Assembly (NCBI RefSeq): GCF_029318685.1
Contig: NZ_CP119677.1
Location: 3,339,001 to 3,403,000, forward strand
Direction: 5' to 3'
Length of the DNA: 64,000 bases
Source of the DNA: Ruminiclostridium papyrosolvens DSM 2782
GTDB lineage: Bacteria; Bacillota; Clostridia; Acetivibrionales; DSM-1351
In this document: piece after piece, positions 35,964 through 43,486 of the stretch
Position numbering within the stretch: position 1 is the first letter of the stretch
How the letters are laid out: each line of letters starts with the position of its first letter
Position numbers and translations under genes: made by a program
The notes under the pieces: generated by a model
Told to the model about the DNA's origin: nothing
What the model saw: the letters and a program-made list of their open reading frames with translations, nothing else
Databases searched by the model: none

Positions 35964-36009
35964 GAAAATGCCTCATTCCCAGAAGGCTTCTTGGGAATGA
36001 GGCATTTTC
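35964..36009 (+). terminator. Right-end terminator of element 1
   Basis: A perfect 17-bp stem (35964-35980 and 35991-36007; AAAATGCCTCATTCCCA and its complement) with T-rich flanks on both strands. It isolates element 1 from the hydrogenase operon and could also end hydA transcription. Confidence 0.88.
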
Positions 36010-36011
36010 TC

Positions 36012-36090
36012 TCCGTATTCAGTTCGCCTTATGTGGCAGGTTCATAATTTGTCCTTGTGACTTCCTGCCTTTATGTCCGGCATCTTTTTT
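36012..36090. repeat. Conserved right-end sequence of the element family
   Basis: The segment begins CCGTATTCAGTTCGCC and runs through GGTTCATAATTTGTCC to the T run before the core. It aligns over about 80 bp with 56226-56304, the right end of element 2. In both cases it directly follows a strong terminator. Confidence 0.75.
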
Positions 36091-36092
36091 GT
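36078..36092. other. Right attachment site of element 1 (attR-like)
   Basis: Arm CGGCATC, six T residues, GT; the core TTTTGT at 36087-36092 repeats that at 27597-27602. Confidence 0.65.
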
Positions 36093-36101
36093 ATCTAATT
36101 T

Positions 36102-37853
36102 TTAATCCTTAACTGGATAATTTTCCCTTGAAATATAATGTGTGTGCAAAACTTCATGTGCCTTATGGCTTCCCGGTTTTCCGAAATATTTGTCATACAT
36201 TTCTTTGATTACAGGGTTTTCATGTGACTTTCTGATTGGAAGACTTGCATCTTCTTCATAAATAGCCTTTGCACGTTCTGCACGCAAGTCAGTCCAGCTT
36301 CTTACCGAAGAAGGCTGTATCGGCTGTCCACCACCGTTTACGCATCCACCGGGACAGGCCATTATTTCAACGAAGTCATAGGAAGCTTCCCCTGCCTTTA
36401 TACTGTCCAGCAGCTTTCTTGCACTACCGAGGCCATTTGCAACTGCTGCTTTAACTTTCATATCTCCTATAGCAACTGTTGCTTCCTTGATACCTTCTAT
36501 ACCTCTTACAGCAGCATATTCAATATCATCAAAGGATTTACCTGCAACTATTTCAGATACTGTTCTCAAAGCTGCTTCCATAACTCCTCCGGTTGCACCG
36601 AATATTACTCCGGCTCCTGTTGCATTACCCATAGGATCATCAAAATCCTTGTCTTCCAGATTGTTAAAATCAATACCAGATTCCTTTATCATTCTTGCTA
36701 GTTCTCTGGTTGTTATAACTACATCTACATCCGGCAAGCCTGTTGCGGAAAGTTCTGGTCTTTGTGCTTCAAATTTCTTTGCTGTACATGGCATTACTGA
36801 TACTACAAATATTTTTTTGACATCTATACCCATTTTTTCAGCATAGTAGGTTTTTAACACCGCACCAAACATCTGGTGTGGTGATTTACAGGAGGATAGG
36901 TTTTCAAGGAATTCCGGATAATTATGCTCACAGAACTTTATCCACCCCGGACTACAAGAGGTTATAACAGGGAGCTTTCCGCCGTTTTTAATTCTGTTTA
37001 GCAGCTCAGTGCCTTCTTCCATTATTGTAAGATCTGCAGCAGTATCTGTATCAAATACCTTTGCAAATCCCATATGGTTCAAAGCAGCAACCATTTTTCC
37101 GGTTACTCTTGTTCCTATTGGAAGTCCGAATTCCTCTCCCAGAGCAACACGAACCGCAGGAGCTGTCTGTACTACAACATGAAGTTCCTGGTTGGCCAGT
37201 GCAGACCACACTTTTTCAGTGTCATCCTTCTCTCTCAAAGCTCCGACAGGACAAACGCTTATACATTGTCCGCACATTGTACATGGAACTTCTTCCAACG
37301 ATCTGTCGAAAGCACATGAAATAGCTGATTTAAAGCCTCTTTCAGTTGCACTGATAACAGAGACAGTCTGAATGTTTTTACACATGCTTACACAACGTCT
37401 GCACAGTACACATTTATTTGGATCTCTTACGATAGAAGGTGAAAAATCGTCTAAAGGAAGATTTGTAGAAGCACCTTCAAATCTGATATCTTTAATATTT
37501 AGTTCTTCAGCTAAGCTTTGAAGCTCGCAGTTTTTACTTCTTACACAGGTAAGACATTTCTTGTCATGGTTGGAAAGGATAAGCTCCAAAGTTACCTTTC
37601 TTGCTTCTCTCACAGCCGGACTCTGAGTATAAATTTCAAGACCTTCTGCTACAGGATATACACAAGACGCCTGTAATGCTCTTGCACCCTTTATCTCAAC
37701 CAGACACATTCTGCATGCACCTATTTCATTGATATCCTTGAGGAAGCAAAGTGTAGGTATCTTTATACTAGCCTGTCTGGCTGCCTCTAATATTGTTATG
37801 CCTTGTTCAACCTGAAGTTTCTTACCGTCTATTGTAATATTAACAGTTGACAT
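36102..37853 (-). CDS. hydA: NAD-linked [FeFe] hydrogenase catalytic subunit
   Basis: The 583-aa subunit makes or consumes H2. From the N terminus: a [2Fe-2S] plant-ferredoxin domain (CFLKDINEIGACRMC), a Cys3His cluster segment (HDKKCLTCVRSKNC), two [4Fe-4S] clusters (CVLCRRCVSMC, CTMCGQCISVC), then the H-cluster domain. That domain has TSCSPGW, MPCTAKKFEAQRPE and EIMACPGGCVNGGGQP. The first motif has Ser where many hydrogenases have a second Cys. A small-subunit-like tail (IYEEDASLPIRKSHENP) is fused at the end. It is the last gene of the operon, 19 bp after hydB. Confidence 0.95.
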   Translation of the reverse strand: MSTVNITIDGKKLQVEQGITILEAARQASIKIPTLCFLKDINEIGACRMCLVEIKGARALQASCVYPVAEGLEIYTQSPAVREARKVTLELILSNHDKKCLTCVRSKNCELQSLAEELNIKDIRFEGASTNLPLDDFSPSIVRDPNKCVLCRRCVSMCKNIQTVSVISATERGFKSAISCAFDRSLEEVPCTMCGQCISVCPVGALREKDDTEKVWSALANQELHVVVQTAPAVRVALGEEFGLPIGTRVTGKMVAALNHMGFAKVFDTDTAADLTIMEEGTELLNRIKNGGKLPVITSCSPGWIKFCEHNYPEFLENLSSCKSPHQMFGAVLKTYYAEKMGIDVKKIFVVSVMPCTAKKFEAQRPELSATGLPDVDVVITTRELARMIKESGIDFNNLEDKDFDDPMGNATGAGVIFGATGGVMEAALRTVSEIVAGKSFDDIEYAAVRGIEGIKEATVAIGDMKVKAAVANGLGSARKLLDSIKAGEASYDFVEIMACPGGCVNGGGQPIQPSSVRSWTDLRAERAKAIYEEDASLPIRKSHENPVIKEMYDKYFGKPGSHKAHEVLHTHYISRENYPVKD

Positions 37854-37872
37854 TTTATTTCACTCTCCTCCC

Positions 37873-39666
37873 TTATCCCTTTGAAATTGCCTTGAACGGA
37901 CATTTTTCCATACAGACGCCGCACTTAGCACATTTTGTATTATCTATAACGTAAGGAACCTTCTTTTCACCCTTTATACAGCTCATAGGACAAACCTTTG
38001 CACAGATTCCGCAGCTCTTACACTTACTAGCCTCAACAGTGTACTTCATCATTGATTTACAAACACCCGCAGGACATTTTTTGTCAAATACATGAGCCTC
38101 GTACTCGTCTCTGAAATATTTCAATGTACTCAAAATCGGGTTAGGAGCGGTCTGACCAAGTCCGCAAAGAGCAGATGCCTTAATATTTTTAGCCAACAGT
38201 TCAAGCTTTTCAATATCTCCTGCTTCACCCTTACCTTCAGTTATTCTTTCCAATATTTCCAGCATACGTTTTGTTCCTATACGACATGGCGGACATTTAC
38301 CGCAGGATTCATCAACCGTAAATTCAAGGAAGAACTTAGCGATATCAACCATACAATTGTCCTCATCCATTACTATAAGTCCACCTGAGCCCATCATAGA
38401 GCCAAGGGCAATAAGTGAATCATAATCAATAGGAGTATCCAGATGTTCTGTAGGAATACATCCGCCCGAAGGTCCTCCGGTCTGTGCTGCTTTGAATTTT
38501 TTACCTTTAGGTATACCTCCACCTATATCGTAAACTACTTCTCTCAAAGTAGTACCCATAGGAACCTCAACCAATCCTGTGTTGTTTATTTTTCCTCCAA
38601 GAGCAAATACCTTTGTTCCTTTGCTCTTTTCAGTTCCTATGCCGGAGAACCAATCAGCACCTTTTAATATAATAACCGGTACATTTGCATAAGTTTCTAC
38701 ATTGTTCAGAATAGTAGGTTTGCCCCATAGTCCTTTTACTGCCGGAAATGGAGGTCTTGGTCTTGGTTCACCTCTATGACCTTCTATTGAGGTCATAAGT
38801 GCAGTTTCTTCACCGCAAACAAACGCTCCCGCACCAAGTCTTATTTCAAGATTAAACTTATGTCCTGTTCCCAGTACATTGTCTCCTAAAATTCCGTATT
38901 CTACAGCCTGATCAATTGCCATCTGCAATCTCTTAACTGCGATAGGATACTCTGCTCTTACATATATATATCCTTGTGTTGCTCCAATGGCGAAACCTGC
39001 TATAGACATAGCCTCTATTACAGAGTGGGGGTCACCCTCTAAAACACTTCTGTCCATAAATGCTCCCGGGTCACCTTCGTCGGCATTACAGCATACATAT
39101 TTCTGTTCAGCTGTCTGTTTTGCTGCAAAATCCCACTTCATTCCTGTTGGGAAGCCTCCGCCCCCTCTTCCTCTGAGTCCTGACTTTTTCATTGTATCTA
39201 TTACAGCTTCAGGAGTCATTTCAGTTAATACTTTTTCAAGTGCCTTATATCCGTCAAAAGCTATGTATTCGTTGATATCCTCAGGATTTATACGCCCACA
39301 GTTTCTTAATGCAATACGCATTTGTCTGTTAAAGAAATCCACACCTTCCAGTGATTTGGAAATATCTTCAGATTCCTTTTCACCAGCCAGTAGACGCTTA
39401 ACTATACGTCCCTTCAACAGATGCTCTTCAACGATTTCTTTTGCATCAGAAACCTCAACTCTTGTGTACATTGCTCCTTCAGGATATACAACTACTATAG
39501 GTCCTTCAGCACAAAGACCGAAACAACCTGTTTTAACTATCTTAACTTCACTTTCCAGCCCGTTGCTTGCAAGTAGTGCTTCCATTTCATCCATAATTTT
39601 CAGGGAATTTGATGATGTACAACCTGTACCTGCACAAACCAGAACATGTGCTCTATATAATTGCAT
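37873..39666 (-). CDS. hydB: NADH-binding hydrogenase subunit (NuoF/HydB type)
   Basis: The 597-aa subunit links the hydrogenase to NAD(H). It has an N-terminal thioredoxin-like [2Fe-2S] domain (VCAGTGCTSSNS...TGCFGLC) and the NuoF core with FMN/NADH motifs (GLRGRGGGGFPTGMKW, ADEGDPGAFMDR, LGAGAFVCGEETALM). A [4Fe-4S] site ESCGKCPPCRIGT follows. A C-terminal two-cluster ferredoxin (CKSCGICAKVC, CAKCGVCMEKC) completes it. This architecture is that of electron-bifurcating or NADH-dependent trimeric hydrogenases. Confidence 0.95.
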   Translation of the reverse strand: MQLYRAHVLVCAGTGCTSSNSLKIMDEMEALLASNGLESEVKIVKTGCFGLCAEGPIVVVYPEGAMYTRVEVSDAKEIVEEHLLKGRIVKRLLAGEKESEDISKSLEGVDFFNRQMRIALRNCGRINPEDINEYIAFDGYKALEKVLTEMTPEAVIDTMKKSGLRGRGGGGFPTGMKWDFAAKQTAEQKYVCCNADEGDPGAFMDRSVLEGDPHSVIEAMSIAGFAIGATQGYIYVRAEYPIAVKRLQMAIDQAVEYGILGDNVLGTGHKFNLEIRLGAGAFVCGEETALMTSIEGHRGEPRPRPPFPAVKGLWGKPTILNNVETYANVPVIILKGADWFSGIGTEKSKGTKVFALGGKINNTGLVEVPMGTTLREVVYDIGGGIPKGKKFKAAQTGGPSGGCIPTEHLDTPIDYDSLIALGSMMGSGGLIVMDEDNCMVDIAKFFLEFTVDESCGKCPPCRIGTKRMLEILERITEGKGEAGDIEKLELLAKNIKASALCGLGQTAPNPILSTLKYFRDEYEAHVFDKKCPAGVCKSMMKYTVEASKCKSCGICAKVCPMSCIKGEKKVPYVIDNTKCAKCGVCMEKCPFKAISKG

Positions 39667-39711
39667 CTATAAAAACCTCCTTACAGTTTTGAGTTATATA
39701 CTAAGATTTAA

Positions 39712-40083
39712 TTACACGCCCTCCTGGGCACCTATGGTCAGGTCAGTACATACGTTACCGTTTACAATATGCTCAAGCACTACTCTTTCAGCTTTTTCAG
39801 GAGTCATATTTACGTATGTTACCTTTTTATCGTCTTTGTCAAGTATTTCCACTACAGGTTCCATTTTGCAAACTCCAATACACCCTGTAATAGATACGGT
39901 AACGTTTTCCAAATTCCTTTTGTTTATTTCTTCAATAAATTTGTTCATTACCGGTCTCGCTCCGGCTGCTATTCCGCAGGTTGCCATTGCAACGACTACT
40001 TTGATGCCTTTTTCATTGGATCTGACAGATAACTGGTTTAAAGTAATCTTTCTGATCTCATCCAATTCAGCTATCGACTTCAT
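39712..40083 (-). CDS. Thioredoxin-like [2Fe-2S] ferredoxin
   Basis: The ATG at 40083 is chosen because GGAGG lies eight bases before it (123 aa). VAMATCGIAAGARPV and TGCIGVCKMEP supply the four cysteines of a thioredoxin-fold [2Fe-2S] cluster. It lies between the ATPase-domain gene and hydB, and overlaps the former by 17 bp. It probably serves as an extra electron carrier of the hydrogenase complex. Confidence 0.88.
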   Translation of the reverse strand: MKSIAELDEIRKITLNQLSVRSNEKGIKVVVAMATCGIAAGARPVMNKFIEEINKRNLENVTVSITGCIGVCKMEPVVEILDKDDKKVTYVNMTPEKAERVVLEHIVNGNVCTDLTIGAQEGV

Positions 40084-40633
40084 TAAGTACACCTCCAAAA
40101 ATATTCTTTATACCTTCATCAATATACTCTTTCAACCATATAAGGATATCAAACTCCGTAATACTCACATCTCCAAGGGTTTTGGTCACCTCATCAGTAT
40201 CAAGTCTGAAAAGATTTTTTCCGTTATTCAAATCCAAAACAAATGAAATCTTTGGGTTTGATGATATTGCTGCTATCATGGTTTCACCTATTTCCCCTAT
40301 GGGAAGCCTGTCAATGTGATTTATTAAAAATGCAGCTAATATTTGTGTTCCTCCATTTTTTTCAGAAATGATGTTGAAATTTCCATTGCACTTTATTGCA
40401 GATTCTTTTAATAATGGTATTCCAAGCCCAACTTTTCTTGTGGTTCTTGACGTAAAAAAGGGATCCTGTGCCTTGAGTAAAATATCAGAATCCATCCCTG
40501 CCCCGTTATCACTAATATTGAGTAGTAGATAAACTTTTTGGGAATCTATGGAAATATGTATTTTGATTTTTGTTGCCTGAGCAGTGATTGAATTTTGAAC
40601 TATATCAAGAATATGAAGTGATAAGTCCCTCAT
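40067..40633 (-). CDS. HATPase-domain protein in the hydrogenase operon
   Basis: The 188-aa protein starts with the sequence RDLSLHILDIVQNSI, where a His-helix leads straight into an N box. DNGAGMD and KVGLGIPLLKESA follow as the ATP-binding G boxes. There is no sensor or membrane part and no receiver domain. The last 70 residues (VLDLNNGKNLFRLDTDEV...) form a separate small domain. It resembles an anti-sigma-type or serine-kinase ATPase and is a recurring companion of clostridial NAD-linked hydrogenase genes; its target is unknown. Confidence 0.83.
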   Translation of the reverse strand: MRDLSLHILDIVQNSITAQATKIKIHISIDSQKVYLLLNISDNGAGMDSDILLKAQDPFFTSRTTRKVGLGIPLLKESAIKCNGNFNIISEKNGGTQILAAFLINHIDRLPIGEIGETMIAAISSNPKISFVLDLNNGKNLFRLDTDEVTKTLGDVSITEFDILIWLKEYIDEGIKNIFGGVLNEVDS

Positions 40634-40650
40634 GTAAACCTCGTACTATA

Positions 40651-41145
40651 TTATAAGTCCTTGTATTTCGCCAGTATTGCATCGACATCATCAGGCACCA
40701 ATCTGCCATGAACATCATCGTTTATCATAATTACAGGTGCAAGTCCGCAAGCGCCTATACATCTGCAAGCATCCAACGAAAACTTTCCGTCTTCGGTACA
40801 CTGTCCTACATCGATTCCCAGTTTCTGCTTAAATTTGTCAAGAATATCTCCTGAACCCTTTACATAGCAAGCTGTACCCATACAGATATTAATTTTGAAT
40901 CGACCTTTTGGATTTAATGAGAATTGAGTATAGAAAGTAACTACTCCATATATTTCAGCTAGTGAAACATTAAGCTTCTCGGAAATTTCCTTCAATACAT
41001 CTTCCGGTAAATAACCATATACTTCTTGAACTTCATGAAGTACCGGAATTAAAGCACCTCTTGTTTCTTTGTACTTATCAATAATTTTTCCGAGTTTCAA
41101 GCTATTTTCATCTGTGCAGCCACAGCAGCACTTGTTTTCACTCAT
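40651..41145 (-). CDS. hydC: NuoE-like hydrogenase subunit
   Basis: The 164-aa protein has the helical NuoE N-terminal domain (ALIPVLHEVQEVYGYLPEDVL) and the thioredoxin-like [2Fe-2S] domain. Its four cysteines are in CMGTACYVKG and CRCIGACGLAPV. A Cys-rich start (ENKCCCGC) is unusual. It passes electrons between the NuoF-like and other subunits. It is the first gene of the operon; the order hydC-ATPase-2Fe2S-hydB-hydA is conserved in clostridia. Confidence 0.94.
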   Translation of the reverse strand: MSENKCCCGCTDENSLKLGKIIDKYKETRGALIPVLHEVQEVYGYLPEDVLKEISEKLNVSLAEIYGVVTFYTQFSLNPKGRFKINICMGTACYVKGSGDILDKFKQKLGIDVGQCTEDGKFSLDACRCIGACGLAPVIMINDDVHGRLVPDDVDAILAKYKDL

Positions 41146-41196
41146 TAGCCAAACCTCCCTTTAGTATGTGTTAATATATTCACAATATATGTTAAT

Positions 41197-41225
41197 ATTA
41201 TAACAAAACCAGACAACATATTCAA
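41197..41225 (-). promoter_or_regulatory. Hydrogenase operon promoter
   Basis: On the minus strand TTGAAT (41225-41220) and TATAAT (41202-41197) are 17 bp apart. Transcription would start about 45 bp before hydC. The promoter lies wholly outside element 2, so the insertion has not removed it. Confidence 0.75.
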
Positions 41226-41275
41226 CAAGATTGTTAAAAATTTAATTAATTATGGATACGGTAAAATTTATTGGA

Positions 41276-41302
41276 TTTTAGGGCCAAAAAAAAGTACCCT
41301 GA
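41276..41302. other. Left attachment site of element 2 (attL-like)
   Basis: Core TTTTAGG, GCC, an A8 run, then the arm GTACCCTGA, which is the exact inverse of the right arm. Confidence 0.68.
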
Positions 41303-41357
41303 GCATTGCGCGGGTATTCATAAGGATACTTTATGAACCACCTAAAATGCGGGGTAT

Positions 41358-41388
41358 AAGGCGGACAGTTTCGGCTGTCCGCCTTTTG
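41358..41388. terminator. Left-end terminator of element 2
   Basis: AAGGCGGACAG / CTGTCCGCCTT with a TTTCGG loop, followed by TTTTGTT on the plus strand. It ends the recombinase gene and shields the element from the left. It matches the hairpin at 27676. Confidence 0.85.
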
Positions 41389-41395
41389 TTATGCC

Positions 41396-43099
41396 TTAAA
41401 TTGCAGCTGGCAGCTCATCATCAAACATCATTTCATCGTCGATTCCGTAGAACTTTTCCATGGATGGAATATCGAATTCTTCTTTGACATCGTTCAGCAT
41501 CCCAATATCACGATAGTGAATCCAAATATCTTGCGGAGCAGTGCGGGAGTATTTCTCAGCCTTTTCGCCTACCACAACTTTTGCAATAAACATCCGAAGT
41601 AGTTCCGGCGTCAGTTCGGTAATGTCGGTATACTTTTTCGCCTTTTCAATAAACCTGTCCACGTTGGTAAGGGCGTTCTTGAGTTTATCCATTCTCACTT
41701 CAGCCTTTGGCATACGTTCCCGCAGGGCTTTCTGTTCTGCGGTGTACTCATCGGACAGGGTTCTATAGTGCTCATCCGGTATACGCCCCAGCACATTGTC
41801 CTCATAGAGTCGTTTGAAAAGTGCGGTAAGCTCCAAATCCCTTTTGCGCATAACCTCCAGCTCTTTTTGCAGCGCAGTGATTTCTTTTCTCGTATCGACA
41901 GTGTTTTTGCGGTTGATGCACTCTGCAAACAGCATTTCGTCTTGCCTTGCAAAGTGGGTAACACGCTTCAGGTCATCCAAAATCACCGTAGCAAGCTGGC
42001 TTTCCCGGATGTAATGGGCTGAGCAGGTTTCCTTGCCATACTGCTTGTAGGTGGAGCAGGCGAAATTGTTTTTGCTCTCGTCCATGGTGTGAGCACGATG
42101 CAGAACCAAAGGCTTTCCACAATCGACGCAGAATACAAGTCCCGAGTAAGGGTTGGGGTTCTCCATATGCTTTCGCGGACGCTTTTTGTGTTCCCGAACC
42201 GTATGGGCGATGTCCCAAATTTCTTGATCGATGATGCCCTCATGGGTGTTCTCAAACCTCAGCCATTCGGATTCCGGGCGGATAATCTGCTTTTTGTTTT
42301 TATAGGATGCGGTAGTGTGCTTCATGCTGACCGTGTGTCCGAGATAGGTTTCATCGTCCAAAATATTGACGATGGAGTTATCCCTCCACCTGTAAGGCCT
42401 GGTGGTATCCAAGTTCGTCAATGCCACTCCTGTCTGATTAAAATAGTAATTGCTTGGATTTACCACCTGTTCTTCCGTGAGTTGCCTTGCGATTTGCTTG
42501 GGCCCTCTGCCCTCGGCACACATCTTGAAAATATGCTTGACAACTTCAGCGGCTTCCGGATCGGGAACAATCTTTTTGGGATTGCTCTCGTCTTTTTTAT
42601 ACCCATAGGGCGGTCTTGTTCCAACTCGTTCTCCGCGCTCAGCCTGTGCTTTCTTCACCGATCGAATCTTTTTACTGCAGTCCTTTGCATAAAAATCATT
42701 AAATAAGTTCCGGAACGGCGCAAAGTCGTTGTCCCCATAGAGCGTGTCCACCGCATCATTGATGGCAATGAACCGAACATTGTGGTTGGGAAAAGTATGC
42801 TCCATGAGAAAGCCGGTCTGCAGATAATCCCTGCCCAGGCGGCTCATGTCCTTGACAATGAGGGTTTCCACCTGCCCGCTTTCAATCAATTCCATAATCT
42901 CATTCCACGAAGGACGATTAAAGTTTGTTCCGCTGAAACCGTCATCGAACAGAAAACGAATATTCTCGAAGCCCTTTTCCTCTGCGTACCTGGTGAGAAT
43001 CAGACGCTGATTCTGGATGCTGTTGCTTTCGCCTTCCCGGTCATCCTCCTGGCTCAGTCTGCCGTACAGTATGGTATATTTTTCGTTGTTTGCCATCAT
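41396..43099 (-). CDS. Large serine recombinase
   Basis: AGGAGG eight bases upstream fixes the ATG at 43099 (567 aa). The catalytic domain has LYGRLSQEDD with the nucleophilic Ser, DDGFSGTNFNRP and VKDMSRLGRDYLQTG. A recombinase domain (PPYGYKKDESNPKKIVPD, ARQLTEEQV) follows, then a zinc ribbon (FCVDCGKPLVLHR...CSTY). A long coiled-coil (about residues 390-470) and a C-terminal DUF4368-like tail complete it. It would integrate and excise element 2. It lies at the left end of the element, next to attL, as usual for these elements. Confidence 0.94.
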   Translation of the reverse strand: MMANNEKYTILYGRLSQEDDREGESNSIQNQRLILTRYAEEKGFENIRFLFDDGFSGTNFNRPSWNEIMELIESGQVETLIVKDMSRLGRDYLQTGFLMEHTFPNHNVRFIAINDAVDTLYGDNDFAPFRNLFNDFYAKDCSKKIRSVKKAQAERGERVGTRPPYGYKKDESNPKKIVPDPEAAEVVKHIFKMCAEGRGPKQIARQLTEEQVVNPSNYYFNQTGVALTNLDTTRPYRWRDNSIVNILDDETYLGHTVSMKHTTASYKNKKQIIRPESEWLRFENTHEGIIDQEIWDIAHTVREHKKRPRKHMENPNPYSGLVFCVDCGKPLVLHRAHTMDESKNNFACSTYKQYGKETCSAHYIRESQLATVILDDLKRVTHFARQDEMLFAECINRKNTVDTRKEITALQKELEVMRKRDLELTALFKRLYEDNVLGRIPDEHYRTLSDEYTAEQKALRERMPKAEVRMDKLKNALTNVDRFIEKAKKYTDITELTPELLRMFIAKVVVGEKAEKYSRTAPQDIWIHYRDIGMLNDVKEEFDIPSMEKFYGIDDEMMFDDELPAAI

Positions 43100-43122
43100 A
43101 TAAAAATCCTCCTTCTTGTTGT

Positions 43123-43138
43123 GGCAAACTGAATACGG
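43123..43138 (-). repeat. Third copy of the CCGTATTCAG motif, before the recombinase gene
   Basis: The minus strand reads CCGTATTCAGTTTGCC 25 bp before the recombinase start. The same 16 bases, with one or two changes, begin the right-end repeats at 36012 and 56226. Its placement suggests a binding site shared by the promoter and the element end. Confidence 0.6.
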
Positions 43139-43180
43139 TAACCTAAGCATACCGCAACAGGTTCCACAAGTCTATTGAAA

Positions 43181-43474
43181 TCAAGCGTTTTTAAGCGCTT
43201 TTTCGAGGTCGCTTTCAATCACCGAAAGCATCTTTTTTGTGGGAGTAGAAACACTTTTTACCGGGAACACGGAATGTACACGGAACACTCTGTCCTCCAC
43301 CACCATATCCCGTTCAATGGTGTGAGAGGATTCGTCTGTGTAAACAAAGCTGTCTGCAAAGGTGCGGTGAGAGGTGCCCTCGCTGTCGCTTTGCCAAATG
43401 ATATCGGCGGTTTCGTAAGCGCCGAGAATATTGGTTTTCAGATAATGCTGTGCCGCTAATTTCTCGTTTGTCAT
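43181..43474 (-). CDS. Small uncharacterised protein of the mobilization region
   Basis: I do not recognise this 97-aa product. It has a short helical start (NEKLAAQHYLKTNILGAYE), a central acidic beta-rich part (DIIWQSDSEGTSHRTFADSFVY, ERDMVVEDRVFRVHSVFPV) and a helical end. GGAGATGCG precedes the ATG. It sits 12 bp after the relaxase gene and 80 bp before the recombinase gene, so it is probably co-transcribed with the mob genes. Confidence 0.65.
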   Translation of the reverse strand: MTNEKLAAQHYLKTNILGAYETADIIWQSDSEGTSHRTFADSFVYTDESSHTIERDMVVEDRVFRVHSVFPVKSVSTPTKKMLSVIESDLEKALKNA

Positions 43475-43486
43475 ATCGCATCTCCT

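Larger units (their letters stand above)
27597..36092. mobile_element. Element 1: decayed serine-recombinase mobilizable element
   Basis: The ends are defined by the direct repeat TTTTGT (27597-27602 and 36087-36092). Beside it lie inverted arms: GATGCCG with an A7 run on the left, CGGCATC with a T6 run on the right. Inside, in the order of the intact element 2, are a recombinase tail, a MobC fragment and a DUF6076 pseudogene. Sigma factor/DUF4179 and Bce-type genes are cargo, and an IS200 has inserted near the right end. The recombinase, relaxase and RepA genes are lost, so it cannot move by itself. The right edge lies 10 bp from the hydA stop codon. Confidence 0.75.

Noticed and set aside
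38987-40246. A 419-codon open frame antisense to hydB and its upstream gene
   Set aside because: It is Ser/Thr/Leu-rich, has no domain or ribosome site, and lies opposite two well-conserved iron-sulfur protein genes.
42089-42706. A 205-codon frame antisense to the recombinase
   Set aside because: It overlaps the conserved zinc ribbon and recombinase domain and has no ribosome site or family features.
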